DNA from: DASQHW01 sp038238245
GTDB lineage: Bacteria; Actinomycetota; Acidimicrobiia; IMCC26256; PALSA-610
Assembly: GCA_038238245.1 (NCBI GenBank)
Contig: JBBRXX010000010.1
Span: forward strand, 62,001-126,000
Reading direction: 5' to 3'
Length of the DNA: 64,000 bases
Shown here: positions 46,893-55,777 of the stretch, piece by piece
Numbering within the stretch: the stretch's first letter is position 1
How the letters are laid out: each line of letters begins with the position of its first letter
Position numbers and translations under genes: made by a program
The notes under the pieces: generated by a model
The model's database searches: none
What the model saw: only the letters and a program-made list of their open reading frames with translations
Told to the model about the DNA's origin: nothing

Positions 46893-48907
46893 CGCAGCCA
46901 GGTCCCCTCGAGCGGCACCACGCCGACTCCCGGCTTCGTCCAGTCACACACGCCCTGCGGGAAGATCTGCGCCAGCCGGGTCTGCTGCGCGTCGGTGAAC
47001 TCCACGTCGTAGTCGCTGGGTGTGATCGGCTTGAGCTGGCACTTCAAGACGTCGTCACGGCGCGGCTCCCCCGCCGCCGTGCGCGGGTCCCTGTGCAGCG
47101 GATAGCTGTCACGACAGGGGCCAGGCTCGTCGTAGATCTTCGGGCCGGTGATGAAGGTGCCGTGTGCGCCCGGACAATTGTCACCGGCATCCGCCGGCAT
47201 CTTGCCCGTGTCGAGCCACCGGTCGATGATCGCGACGCCGTCCATGCCGGCGCCGCCGCCGCCCGAGACGATGTTCCCGATCACGTCGTTGATGCTGGTG
47301 ATCGCGCTGCCGCGCGTCCAGATGACCTGGTTGGGAGATTGCAAGCGGTCGCGCAGAGAGAAGGCGCGGAACCGATCGTGGATGTCACCCGCCTGGTCGT
47401 CATAGACGTTGACGTCGATGATCGGCACGACTTTCTGGTCGCCGCCACCGACAGAGATCCGGCCCTTGCTGTACACGCGCTTCAACGCGTCCTCGGAGGC
47501 GATCTCCCGTTCCGGCACGACATTGCCGTCGACGTCGTACCCGCCGATCGATGCGTTGAGGTCGAGGAACTCATCGACGGTGATGACCTTCTCGGCCAGT
47601 GCCCGGAGGCCGTACTGCACGCCGACGTTGTCGAGCGGCCGTTGTGCGAATCCGGTCTTGGGATCGCGGCCGAGCTCGTTGACATTGGAGTCGACGAGAT
47701 CGCAACGCAAGCCCTTCGGGTTGGAGGTCGCGTTGTAGATCTTCGACTTCGGGATCTTGTCGTCGCAGCCGTCGCTCGGGCGGATCCCTTCGAGGAAGCT
47801 GTTCGACCACACCAAGCACGTGAGCGGGACCGCGTGACCGTTGATCGCCGCCTGCTGCTCGCCGGTGAGCTTCGACCCGGTGCCGGAGCCGTAGTAGTGG
47901 CCGAGCAGGCCGCAGTCCGCGACGCCGGGCGAGATCGACAGCGCGTCGGGGAACGGCAGGATCGCGAGACTGGCGTCGAGGATGCCCGGATAGTTCTGCA
48001 GCATGAGGTGCTGCTGAATCGCGCCACCCGACGCGCCCTCGCCGATCGTGTGCACCGGTACGCCGAACTCATTGACGAAGTGAGACTTGACCATCATCGC
48101 GGTCTCGGCCGAGAGCACGTCGTTGCACTGCGTCTGGAAGGTATTGAACGTTGCCGTCGCGACCGCGTAGCCGGCGCCGAGGAACTCTTCGGCTTCCGCG
48201 GTCGTCATCGTGCCACCTTGCGCGAAGCTCGTGCCGCAGCCGCCGCCGAAGCGATACACCAGCCGTCCGTTCCACGCGGTGATCTTGGCCGGGTCGGTCG
48301 AGCGTCCGGGGTCGAGCACGTCGATCCAGTAGACCGACCGGTTGATGACACCCCGTTCGCGGCGCACGACGAACGGCACCGCCTTGCCGTTTCGCTTCAC
48401 CTGGCGCACATCGCCGGGCAGCACCTTGGGGTCGGCGAGCGGCTTCAGGCCCGACGCATCGCGAACGAGGTAGTCGACCTTCGTCGGGGCCGAGCAGTCG
48501 TCATCGGTTGGCGGACCGAGGCCCAGCCCCTCGGTCGAGCACACGAGCAGCGGCAGGTGCGGCCCCGAGAACACCGGGCCGGTGATCGGGAAGTCTGTGA
48601 TCTGTACGGAACCGGTGAGGCCACCCTGCTGCACGCTGAGCGTCGATACACCCCGTGGGATCTCCGACACGCGCCACCACTTGCGAACCGGGTTGAGGCG
48701 CAGCGTGCGACCGTCGACCGTCACCTCGGGCACGCCGACGCCACCGAGCTCGAGGACCGCGGACTCCCCCGTCACCATGTCGGGCCGCGACGAGACGACC
48801 TTGACTGCGAGCTGATCGCGAGTGACGCCCTTGCTCTTCGAGCCGGAGCTGGAGCACGCGGCGAGTGCCACGATCGCGACGACTGTCACCCACCCGAACC
48901 TGCGCAC
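46886..48907 (-). CDS. Secreted DUF6351-family lipoprotein, alpha/beta-hydrolase-like
   Basis: A 673-residue exported lipoprotein (signal RRFGWVTVVAIVALAAC, then SSSGSK). The N-terminal part is beta-rich (VTGESAVLELGGVGVPEVTV). The middle carries a possible hydrolase nucleophile elbow, HTIGEGASGGAIQQHLML (G-x-S-G-G), and CGLLGHYYGSGTG. Many cysteines suggest disulfides. The family resembles tannase/feruloyl-esterase-type extracellular enzymes by the large alpha/beta core, but a catalytic Asp and His are not assigned. It ends convergent to the CofE-like gene with a 7-bp overlap. An extracellular ester substrate is likely but unproven. Confidence 0.75.
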   Translation of the reverse strand: MRRFGWVTVVAIVALAACSSSGSKSKGVTRDQLAVKVVSSRPDMVTGESAVLELGGVGVPEVTVDGRTLRLNPVRKWWRVSEIPRGVSTLSVQQGGLTGSVQITDFPITGPVFSGPHLPLLVCSTEGLGLGPPTDDDCSAPTKVDYLVRDASGLKPLADPKVLPGDVRQVKRNGKAVPFVVRRERGVINRSVYWIDVLDPGRSTDPAKITAWNGRLVYRFGGGCGTSFAQGGTMTTAEAEEFLGAGYAVATATFNTFQTQCNDVLSAETAMMVKSHFVNEFGVPVHTIGEGASGGAIQQHLMLQNYPGILDASLAILPFPDALSISPGVADCGLLGHYYGSGTGSKLTGEQQAAINGHAVPLTCLVWSNSFLEGIRPSDGCDDKIPKSKIYNATSNPKGLRCDLVDSNVNELGRDPKTGFAQRPLDNVGVQYGLRALAEKVITVDEFLDLNASIGGYDVDGNVVPEREIASEDALKRVYSKGRISVGGGDQKVVPIIDVNVYDDQAGDIHDRFRAFSLRDRLQSPNQVIWTRGSAITSINDVIGNIVSGGGGAGMDGVAIIDRWLDTGKMPADAGDNCPGAHGTFITGPKIYDEPGPCRDSYPLHRDPRTAAGEPRRDDVLKCQLKPITPSDYDVEFTDAQQTRLAQIFPQGVCDWTKPGVGVVPLEGTWLRY

Positions 48908-48978
48908 GTCACCGAGCCCCTCTTATGATCCGGCAGCGGCCGGTTCGCGAACCCTATTGCGAATCGACGCGGGGAGGC

Positions 48979-49614
48979 ATGCGGATGACGCTACGAGTCG
49001 TGGGCGCGGGGCTGGGACGCACCGGCAGCCATTCTCTGAAGATCGCACTGGAACAACTGCTGGGTGGTGCCTGCTACCACATGGTCGAAGTCATCGGGCA
49101 CCCGGAGTACGCGCGGTTTTGGCTGCGCGCGATCGACGGCGAGCCGGTGGACTGGCAGGTCGTGATGGACGGCTATGTGGCCGCCGTCGACTGGCCGGCT
49201 GCTGCGTTCTGGCGCGAGCTCGCCGACGCGAACCCCGCCGCGATCGTGCTGCTCTCGACGCGATCCAGCGCGGACGCGTGGTGGAAGAGCGCCAACGAGA
49301 CGATCTTCGAGATCTCGCGCCGCGAGGTGCCGGCCGACCACGACCTCGCCGAGCTGATCGAGATGCCGAGGGTGATGCTGACCAAGACCTTCACGCCGAA
49401 CTGGTCCGACGAAGACGAGGCGAAACGGGCCTACGAAGCGCACAACGAGAACGTGCGCGCGAGCGTGCCACCCGACCGGTTCGTCGAATGGCAGCCGGGT
49501 GACGGTTGGGATCCGATCTGTCACGCGCTCGGCATGTCCGTGCCGGACGCGCCGTTCCCGCACGTGAACACCACGGAAGAGTTTCGTGCGATGCTCGGGC
49601 TCGACGCGAATTGA
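48979..49614 (+). CDS. Sulfotransferase-family protein
   Basis: A 211-residue protein with the sulfotransferase P-loop-like start LRVVGAGLGRTGSHSLKIAL, which binds the PAPS 5'-phosphosulfate. The later AIVLLSTRSSADAWWKSANE contains the residues that contact the 3'-phosphate (R-S). The architecture matches the short actinobacterial sulfotransferase family (Sulfotransfer_4 type), acting on small molecules or lipids. ATG 48979 follows GGGGAGGC; a second ATG is six bases downstream. It is transcribed 34 bp ahead of the carotenoid-oxygenase-like gene, so the two may work on the same compound. Confidence 0.82.
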   Translation: MRMTLRVVGAGLGRTGSHSLKIALEQLLGGACYHMVEVIGHPEYARFWLRAIDGEPVDWQVVMDGYVAAVDWPAAAFWRELADANPAAIVLLSTRSSADAWWKSANETIFEISRREVPADHDLAELIEMPRVMLTKTFTPNWSDEDEAKRAYEAHNENVRASVPPDRFVEWQPGDGWDPICHALGMSVPDAPFPHVNTTEEFRAMLGLDAN

Positions 49615-49648
49615 GCACACCGAAGAGCGTCTCGTGAAGGGTGACTCC

Positions 49649-51154
49649 GTGCCCGACCAGGCCATCGACCGTCGGACCCTCTTTCGTCTCGGTGGGTTCA
49701 CGGCAGTCGGCGCGGCGGCCGCGTACGCGCTCGCCGCGTGCGGCAACGGAAGCACGAGCCGCGCCGGACCACCCTCGACACTCGCACCCACGCGGGCGGC
49801 CGTCGTCGACCGATCCTCGCCGTGGTGGCTCCGCGGCGACTTCGCGCCTGTCGAACGCGAGGTCGAGGCCCTCGATCTGAAGGTGGACGGCTCGTTGCCT
49901 CGTGAGCTCGCGGGCCTCTACGCGCGCAACGGATCGAACCCGAAACCCGGGTGGTCGCCACACTGGTTCCTCGGCGACGGCATGGTGCACGGCGTGATGC
50001 TCGGCGACGGCAAGGCCACCTGGTATCGCAATCGCTACGTGCACACCACACTGCTCGCCGCGGGCGGTGGACTCACCGCAAAGGGACCGCCCGGCGGCGC
50101 TTCGGGCTTGAGCAACGTGTCACTCGTCCACCACGCGGGCAAGTTGCTGAGTCTCGGCGAGGTCGGCTTCCCGTACGAGATCCGGCCGCGTGATCTCTCG
50201 ACGGTGGGCGCGTACGACTTCGGCGGCCGGCTGCAAGGAAACATGACCGCGCACCCGAAAATCGATCCCGCGACCCAGCAGATGCACTTCTTCGGCTACA
50301 ACTTCACCGAGCCGTACCTGGTGTACCACGTCGCCGATCGCGACGGCGTGCTGGTGTCGAGCCAGCCGGTCACTGTGAAAGCGTCCACGATGATCCACGA
50401 CTTCGCGATCACCGATCGTGACGTGATCTTCTGGGAGCTGCCCGTCCTCTTCGACATGCAACTCGCGATCAAGATGGTGAGCGAGAAGCGCTCGCGCATC
50501 ATGCCGTACGTGTGGCGCCCTGCGTACGGCGCGCGCATCGGCGTGATGCCGCTCGGTGGACCGACGTCGGCGATCCGTTGGGTGGAGATCGAACCGTGCT
50601 ACGTGTTTCACGGCATGAACGCGTGGCGCGAAGGCGACGACGTGGTGCTCGACGTGAGCCGGCTCGTGAACGTGTTCCAGAAGGGCTCCGCGCTCGGGTC
50701 GACGCCGCGGCTGCACCGCTGGCGGATCAACACTGCGGGGTCGCAGCTCACGTTCCACGACGAGCTTCGCTCCGATCTCGACGCCGAGCTCCCGTCGATC
50801 GATCGGCGTCGAACCGGACGTCCGTATCGACACGGATGGCGGGTGGAGACACGCACGCTCGAGGATGACCTCGTGTTCGCGGGAGCCGCCCACGTCGACG
50901 CCGTCACGGGCGCCGAGACGCGCTGGGATCCCGGGCCCGCGCAATCGTCGGGCGAGTGGCTCTTCGTGTCGACGGGGCCGGACGAGGCCGAGGGCGTGGT
51001 GATGAGCTTCGTATACGACCGGGCTCGCGATTCGTCTGAGCTCGTGGTCCTGGACGCTCGTGACGTCAGTGCCGGACCGCTCGCTCGGGTGGCTCTCCCG
51101 CGACGGGTGCCGTACGGCTTCCACGCCACATGGGTGCCCTCCCAAGCTGTGTAG
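49649..51154 (+). CDS. Exported carotenoid-oxygenase-family lipoprotein
   Basis: A 501-residue protein of the carotenoid cleavage oxygenase (RPE65) family, non-haem iron dioxygenases. Iron-ligand histidines are expected in NMTAHPKIDPAT, TMIHDFAITDRD, CYVFHGMNAW and GFHATWVPSQ (close to the C-terminus). The family motif LYARNGSNPKPG and WFLGDGMVHG are present. The N-terminus is unusual: a twin-arginine signal (DRRTLFRLGG) leads to a lipobox (ALAAC), so it should be a Tat-exported lipoprotein, whereas family members are normally cytosolic. GTG 49649 follows AAGGGTGA; GTG 49634 is possible. Lignin-derived stilbenoids or carotenoids are candidate substrates. Confidence 0.85.
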   Translation: MPDQAIDRRTLFRLGGFTAVGAAAAYALAACGNGSTSRAGPPSTLAPTRAAVVDRSSPWWLRGDFAPVEREVEALDLKVDGSLPRELAGLYARNGSNPKPGWSPHWFLGDGMVHGVMLGDGKATWYRNRYVHTTLLAAGGGLTAKGPPGGASGLSNVSLVHHAGKLLSLGEVGFPYEIRPRDLSTVGAYDFGGRLQGNMTAHPKIDPATQQMHFFGYNFTEPYLVYHVADRDGVLVSSQPVTVKASTMIHDFAITDRDVIFWELPVLFDMQLAIKMVSEKRSRIMPYVWRPAYGARIGVMPLGGPTSAIRWVEIEPCYVFHGMNAWREGDDVVLDVSRLVNVFQKGSALGSTPRLHRWRINTAGSQLTFHDELRSDLDAELPSIDRRRTGRPYRHGWRVETRTLEDDLVFAGAAHVDAVTGAETRWDPGPAQSSGEWLFVSTGPDEAEGVVMSFVYDRARDSSELVVLDARDVSAGPLARVALPRRVPYGFHATWVPSQAV

Positions 51155-51270
51155 CAGGCCATTTGATGTCTTCTTGACGCCGCCGGGCGAGACTTTCCGG
51201 CGCAGCAACGGTTTGCTGGGAGGGACGCGCGCCGCAGGGGGCGTGCACGACCCTTCATGGAGACGAGCGC
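51155..51270 (+). promoter_or_regulatory. Leader region with tandem hairpins upstream of the transporter gene
   Basis: Two adjacent stem-loops occur: a 6-bp stem (CGCCGG/CCGGCG, 51181-51202) with a 10-nt loop, and AGCAA/TTGCT (51204-51217) with a 4-nt loop. They are followed by GGGAGGGA at 51218-51225, which is too far from the GTG at 51271 to serve it. The leader may be an RNA switch, because KimA-type potassium transporter genes are often controlled by c-di-AMP riboswitches. I do not recognise the conserved riboswitch core. Confidence 0.35.
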
Positions 51271-53637
51271 GTGCTGACCGAGCCGACATCGCCGACAGAG
51301 ATCGCGGCACCGTCCCCACCGCGCCCGGAGCCCGTGCCGGTGCCGCCCGACGTGGAGATGCCGCCCGACGGTGCGGGCTACCGACTGAAGAACAGGCTGC
51401 TCGGGCCGCCGTTACACACCGAGGAGCTCGAGCACGAACGGCTCGGCAACCCGACGGCGCTCGCCGTGTTCGCGTCCGACAACCTCTCGTCGTCGGCGTA
51501 CGCGACCGAAGAGATGTTGCGCGTGCTCATCCCGATCGTGGGCATCGGCGCGTTCGCGCTCGTCGTGCCGGTCACCACCGCGCTGCTCGTCGTCCTGTTC
51601 TTCTTGATCCTCTCGTATCGCCAGACGATCAAGGCGTATCCGACGGCGGGCGGCGCGTACATGGTCACGCGCGACAACTTCGGCCTCCTCCCCGCGCAGG
51701 TCGCCGGCGTCGCGTTGCTCACCGACTACGTCCTGACCGTGTCCGTGTCGGTCGCGGCAGGTACCGCGGCGTTGGCATCGGCCTTTCCGATCTTCGAACC
51801 GTTCATCCTCTGGATATCCATCGCGTTCGTCGTCTTGATTGCGTTCGGCAACCTGCGCGGCGTCAAGGAGTCGGGCCGGATCTTCGCGGCTCCGACCTAC
51901 TTCTTCATCGTGAACATGGCAGTGCTGATCGGGTTCGGCGTCTTCAAGGCATTCCATGGCGGTCTGGGCAAGGCGAGCTACGCGCACACCACGGGCGTAA
52001 TGCATTTCGGGACGAAGGGCGCCGGCATCCTGGCGGGCGCGTCGATTGCCCTCGTGCTCCACTCGTTCGCGTCGGGCGGTGCCGCCGTCACAGGCGTGGA
52101 GGCGATCTCCAACGGCGTCCCCGCGTTCCGCAAGCCGGAATGGAAGAACGCGCGCACGACGCTCGTGATCATGGGCTCGCTGCTCGGGCTCATGTTCCTC
52201 GGGCTGTCGATCATGGACAGCCGGATGCACGTCGCCCCGTTCGAGAGCGGCACCCCGACGGTGATCTCCCAGATCGGCAAGCTGGCATACGGCGGCGGGT
52301 TCGGAGGGAACGTTCTCTACTACTGCCTCCAGGCCGGAACCATGCTGATCCTGGTGCTGGCGGCCAATACGAGCTTCGCCGACTTCCCGCGGCTCGCGTC
52401 CTTCCACGCCGGCGACAACTTCATGCCGCGCCAGCTCACCAAGCGCGGGCACCGCCTGGTGTTCTCGAACGGCATCATCTTCTTGTCGGTGGCCGCGATC
52501 GTCCTGTTGCTCGTGACCAACGCCAGGGTCGACCGCCTCATCCCGCTGTACGCGATCGGTGTGTTCACGTCCTTCACGCTGTCGCAAGCCGGCATGGCCA
52601 AACACCACATCCGCGAGAGGGAAAAGGGTTGGCGATGGGGCCTCTTCGTCAACGGCACCGGCGCCTTCCTGTCGCTCGTCGTCGATCTCGTGATCGCTCG
52701 CTACAAGTTCATGGAAGGCGCATGGGTGATCGTGCTGCTCGTGCCGGTCATGGTGTTCTTTCTCGTGCGACTGGCGAAGCAATACGAGCGGGAGGACACC
52801 GCGCTCGAACATGAGGTGCCCAAGGCGGTCGCGGCACCGGTACGACGGCGGCTGGTCGTGATGGTCTTCGTCGACCGGCTTGACCTCGCGGTCGCCCGCG
52901 CCATGCAGTTCGGCCGGACCCTGCGGCCCGACGAGCTTCGGGCCGTGCACTTCGTCATCGACGAGCATCACGCGGACGAGCTCGCCGCTCAGTGGCGCGA
53001 GCACGGGCTGGCAAATCTGAGTCTCGAACTGATCGATTGTCCCGACCGGCGCTTGGCGCGCGCCGCAGTGGAAACCGTCGCCCACGAGCTCAGCGCGGGC
53101 GATGCCGAAGTCTGCGTGCTGCTGCCCGAACGGATGTTCAACGGCGTCTGGCACCGGCTGCTCCACGATCAGACGGCAGAAGCACTCGCCCGGGAGATCT
53201 CGCGCCTCCCGCACGCGAATGTCACGACCGTCCCGTTCCACTTCGACGACCGTCACACGACGGCCACGCCCGTCGGCACGCGGCCGCTGTCGCCCAACGG
53301 TCGGGCGAACGGCCGCGCGAACGGCAAGGGGAAGGTCACCGGCGCGGCGGGCGAGCGGACGCGCGGGTCCGGCGGCACCACGTCGATTGCCGGCGTGCAG
53401 TGTCGACAGCACGTGCGAGTGCAGGGACGCGTGCGCGCGGTACGGGTGGAGCCCCTCGCCGGCAGCCCCAGCCTCGAATGCACGGTGACCGACGAGACGG
53501 GCGCCATGTGCGTCGTGTTCTTCGGGCGGCGTGACGTCGCGGGCGTGCGGATCGGTGCCGCGCTGTGGGTGGAGGGCATGGCGATCGAGCACCGCGGCCG
53601 TCTCGCGATCGTGAACCCGGTGTACGAGCTCCAGTAG
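51271..53637 (+). CDS. KimA-like APC-superfamily transporter with C-terminal OB-fold domain
   Basis: A 788-residue membrane protein. After a proline-rich start come about twelve transmembrane helices of the APC superfamily. The early ALAVFASDNLSSSAYATEEM and YRQTIKAYPTAGGAYMVTRD are typical of the KimA/Rv2690c branch of potassium transporters. From about residue 530 a cytosolic USP-like region follows (RLVVMVFVDRLDLAVARAMQ), then a linker with repeated NGRANGRANGKGK. The end is an OB-fold (QGRVRAVRVEPLAGSPSLEC, TVTDETGAMCVVFFGRR, LWVEGMAIEHRGRLAIVNPV). In mycobacteria a similar transporter and a separate OB-fold protein are encoded close together (Rv2690c, Rv2694c). Here they appear fused, so the OB domain may regulate transport. 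Confidence 0.8.
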   Translation: MLTEPTSPTEIAAPSPPRPEPVPVPPDVEMPPDGAGYRLKNRLLGPPLHTEELEHERLGNPTALAVFASDNLSSSAYATEEMLRVLIPIVGIGAFALVVPVTTALLVVLFFLILSYRQTIKAYPTAGGAYMVTRDNFGLLPAQVAGVALLTDYVLTVSVSVAAGTAALASAFPIFEPFILWISIAFVVLIAFGNLRGVKESGRIFAAPTYFFIVNMAVLIGFGVFKAFHGGLGKASYAHTTGVMHFGTKGAGILAGASIALVLHSFASGGAAVTGVEAISNGVPAFRKPEWKNARTTLVIMGSLLGLMFLGLSIMDSRMHVAPFESGTPTVISQIGKLAYGGGFGGNVLYYCLQAGTMLILVLAANTSFADFPRLASFHAGDNFMPRQLTKRGHRLVFSNGIIFLSVAAIVLLLVTNARVDRLIPLYAIGVFTSFTLSQAGMAKHHIREREKGWRWGLFVNGTGAFLSLVVDLVIARYKFMEGAWVIVLLVPVMVFFLVRLAKQYEREDTALEHEVPKAVAAPVRRRLVVMVFVDRLDLAVARAMQFGRTLRPDELRAVHFVIDEHHADELAAQWREHGLANLSLELIDCPDRRLARAAVETVAHELSAGDAEVCVLLPERMFNGVWHRLLHDQTAEALAREISRLPHANVTTVPFHFDDRHTTATPVGTRPLSPNGRANGRANGKGKVTGAAGERTRGSGGTTSIAGVQCRQHVRVQGRVRAVRVEPLAGSPSLECTVTDETGAMCVVFFGRRDVAGVRIGAALWVEGMAIEHRGRLAIVNPVYELQ

Positions 53638-53703
53638 CCCGCGCGACCGCGGCGCCTGAACGACGTTTGACGGCGCACGACGCACACCCCACACTCTTCG
53701 CAT

Positions 53704-54123
53704 ATGGAAGGTGATCAGTCCACGGAGTGGACGCTGCAGGCGGGTCGGATCCGCGAGCAGCCGGCGGTGCTGCGACTGCGCACGGCTGCATTCGAACGTG
53801 AGCTCGGCAAACCCGAGTACTCGACCGCCATCGTCGTCCAGATCGCGTTGAACACACCGACGCACGACGGCCTCACGACGCCCGAAGAGGGCGACGAGCT
53901 CGGAAGTGTCGAGGACTCGCTCGACGCGCTCGTCGACGAGCACGCGCTCCTCGTCTCGGTGATCACCGGACTCGGTCTGCGTCAGTACACGTGGTACAGC
54001 GCGTCACCCGATATGGCGCCGCAACTGCTCGCACGCATCAACGAGACGATCACGACGCACGGCATGCGCGTGCTCGCGCGACCTGATCCCGAATGGCGCG
54101 TCGCGCGCCAGCTGCTCGACTGA
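53704..54123 (+). CDS. DUF695-like protein
   Basis: A 139-residue protein. It has the DUF695 pattern: an opening WTLQAGRIREQPAVLRLRTA, then YSTAIVVQIALNTPTHDGLT, EDSLDALVDEHALLVSVITG and LGLRQYTWYSAS. The family is small, cytosolic and of unknown function. It starts at ATG 53704, 66 bp after the transporter gene, and is followed by a strong hairpin that probably ends both genes' transcripts. No catalytic residues are assigned. Confidence 0.65.
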   Translation: MEGDQSTEWTLQAGRIREQPAVLRLRTAAFERELGKPEYSTAIVVQIALNTPTHDGLTTPEEGDELGSVEDSLDALVDEHALLVSVITGLGLRQYTWYSASPDMAPQLLARINETITTHGMRVLARPDPEWRVARQLLD

Positions 54124-54165
54124 CGAATCGTCGCGCGTCTCGCGCGTACGCGGCGGGCGGGGGTC

Positions 54166-54216
54166 GCTCGGGTCGCCGGGCGGCGGCGGGCGGTCCGACC
54201 GGCCGGCGACCCGAGC
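54166..54216. terminator. Bidirectional hairpin terminator candidate
   Basis: GCTCGGGTCGCCGG (54166-54179) pairs perfectly with CCGGCGACCCGAGC (54203-54216) over 14 bp, with a 23-nt loop that itself contains CGGTC-C-GACCG. It lies between two convergent genes, 43 bp past one stop and 116 bp past the other. No T-run follows on either strand, as is common in high-GC bacteria. Confidence 0.75.
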
Positions 54217-54332
54217 CAGCCACACCGGCGCGGGGCGCCACGGGCCGGTGCGGCAGAACACCGGACAGTCTTGCCGGATTTGTGAGGAAGTCAAGCGGGA
54301 TGTCCGGAACCGACGGCCGCGACGACGACGGC

Positions 54333-55736
54333 CTATTCCTGGATGCTCGCGCGCGCTCGACCGTCGATGGGGTCGTCGGGGAACAGCACGTGGGGATTCA
54401 AGATGCCGCCGGGATCGAGCCCGGCCTTGATCGCGCGGTAGGTGGCGATCTCGTCGCGACTCCGGACGAGTTGCACGTAGGCGCGCTTGGCCGCACCGAT
54501 CCCGTGCTCCGCGCTGATCGAGCCGTGCAACTCGGCGACGAAACCGAGCACGGCCGCGGTGACACGCTCGTCGTCGGGGGCGACACCGGTGACGTTGACG
54601 TGCACGTTCCCGTCACCCGCGTGTCCGAAGAGCCAGACCGACGCACCCGGCGCGACGTCGGCGACCCGGGCCGAGACCTCGTGCACGAAGAAGGCGAGGC
54701 GATCGGCCGGCAGCGACACGTCGAGCTTGTGAGGCGCGCCTTCGAGGTTGATCGCCTCGGTATGCGCTTCTCGATACCGCCACAACGCCCGGGCGCTGGC
54801 GTCATCGGTCGCCACGGCGACATCCGCGGCGGCGAGCGCATCGACCGCTCGGGCGAGCGGTTCGGTCGGGTCCACAAGGGCGCCGGCTTCGACGAGCACG
54901 TAGGCGTCGTGCCTCTCGGGAAACGGGCGGGGGAGGCGGAAGCGCCCGCAAACGAGGTCGAGGCCGTTCTGCAGGAAGAACTCGAGCGCCTGCACGCAGT
55001 CGAGCGTGCGTCGCAAGTCCCCCACCGCGTCGAGGGCGGCGTCGACGCTCGCGAAGGCGAGCAGGGCGACGACGGTGAACGCCGGCCGCGGCACGAGCCG
55101 CACGCGCGCCGCGGTGACGACCGCGAGCGTGCCCTCGCTCCCGCAGAACAATCCGGCGAGGTCGTAGCCGGTGTTGTCCTTCTCGAGGCCGTCGAGGCGG
55201 CGCACCACTCGTCCGTCCGCGAGAACGGCTTCGATGCCCACGAGCTGGCGGCGGGTCGGGCCGTAGCGCAGCACGTGGACGCCACCGGCATTGGTCGCGA
55301 CCGTGCCACCGACGGTTGCGGCGTCGCGCGATCCGAGATCGATGCCGTACTGCCAGCCCGCGTCGCGAGCGTGTTGTTGCAGTGCCGCGATCGTCACGCC
55401 GGCCTGCGCCGTGACCTGACCCGTGCGCTTGTCGACGGGCCCGAGCGCATCGAGGCGCCGGAGGTCGAGCACGAGCTCCCCGTGCAGCGGCACCGACCCA
55501 CCGACCAGGCCGGTATTGCCCCCTTGCGGCACGACCGCCGCGCCGGCGTCGTGACACACGCGCAACACGGCGGCGACTTCCTCGACGCCTCCCGGCCGGA
55601 CGACGGCGGGCGTCGTGCCTTGGAACCTTCCGGTCCAGTCGACGACGTGCCCGGCGACCACATCGGGATCGGTCCGTACGTACGCCTCCCCCACCGCGGC
55701 GCGCAACGCGGCGAGCAACGCGGGCGCGGCGGTCAT
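54333..55736 (-). CDS. FAD-linked oxidase (D-lactate/2-hydroxyacid dehydrogenase-type)
   Basis: A 467-residue FAD-binding oxidoreductase of the GlcD/D-2-hydroxyglutarate dehydrogenase family. The FAD-binding PCMH domain carries VVPQGGNTGLVGGSVPLHGE, GVTIAALQQHARDAGWQYGI and GGTVATNAGGVHVLRYG. The C-terminal FAD-oxidase C domain contains VWLFGHAGDGNVHVNVTGVA and SAEHGIGAAKRAYV, with the histidines that complete the active site. It oxidises a 2-hydroxy acid to the 2-oxo acid, passing electrons to a membrane or soluble carrier. ATG 55736 is used. It diverges from algH by 41 bp. Confidence 0.9.
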   Translation of the reverse strand: MTAAPALLAALRAAVGEAYVRTDPDVVAGHVVDWTGRFQGTTPAVVRPGGVEEVAAVLRVCHDAGAAVVPQGGNTGLVGGSVPLHGELVLDLRRLDALGPVDKRTGQVTAQAGVTIAALQQHARDAGWQYGIDLGSRDAATVGGTVATNAGGVHVLRYGPTRRQLVGIEAVLADGRVVRRLDGLEKDNTGYDLAGLFCGSEGTLAVVTAARVRLVPRPAFTVVALLAFASVDAALDAVGDLRRTLDCVQALEFFLQNGLDLVCGRFRLPRPFPERHDAYVLVEAGALVDPTEPLARAVDALAAADVAVATDDASARALWRYREAHTEAINLEGAPHKLDVSLPADRLAFFVHEVSARVADVAPGASVWLFGHAGDGNVHVNVTGVAPDDERVTAAVLGFVAELHGSISAEHGIGAAKRAYVQLVRSRDEIATYRAIKAGLDPGGILNPHVLFPDDPIDGRARASIQE

Positions 55737-55777
55737 CGGGCATCGAGCCTACGGGTCACCATGCCAAGATCGGGTCC

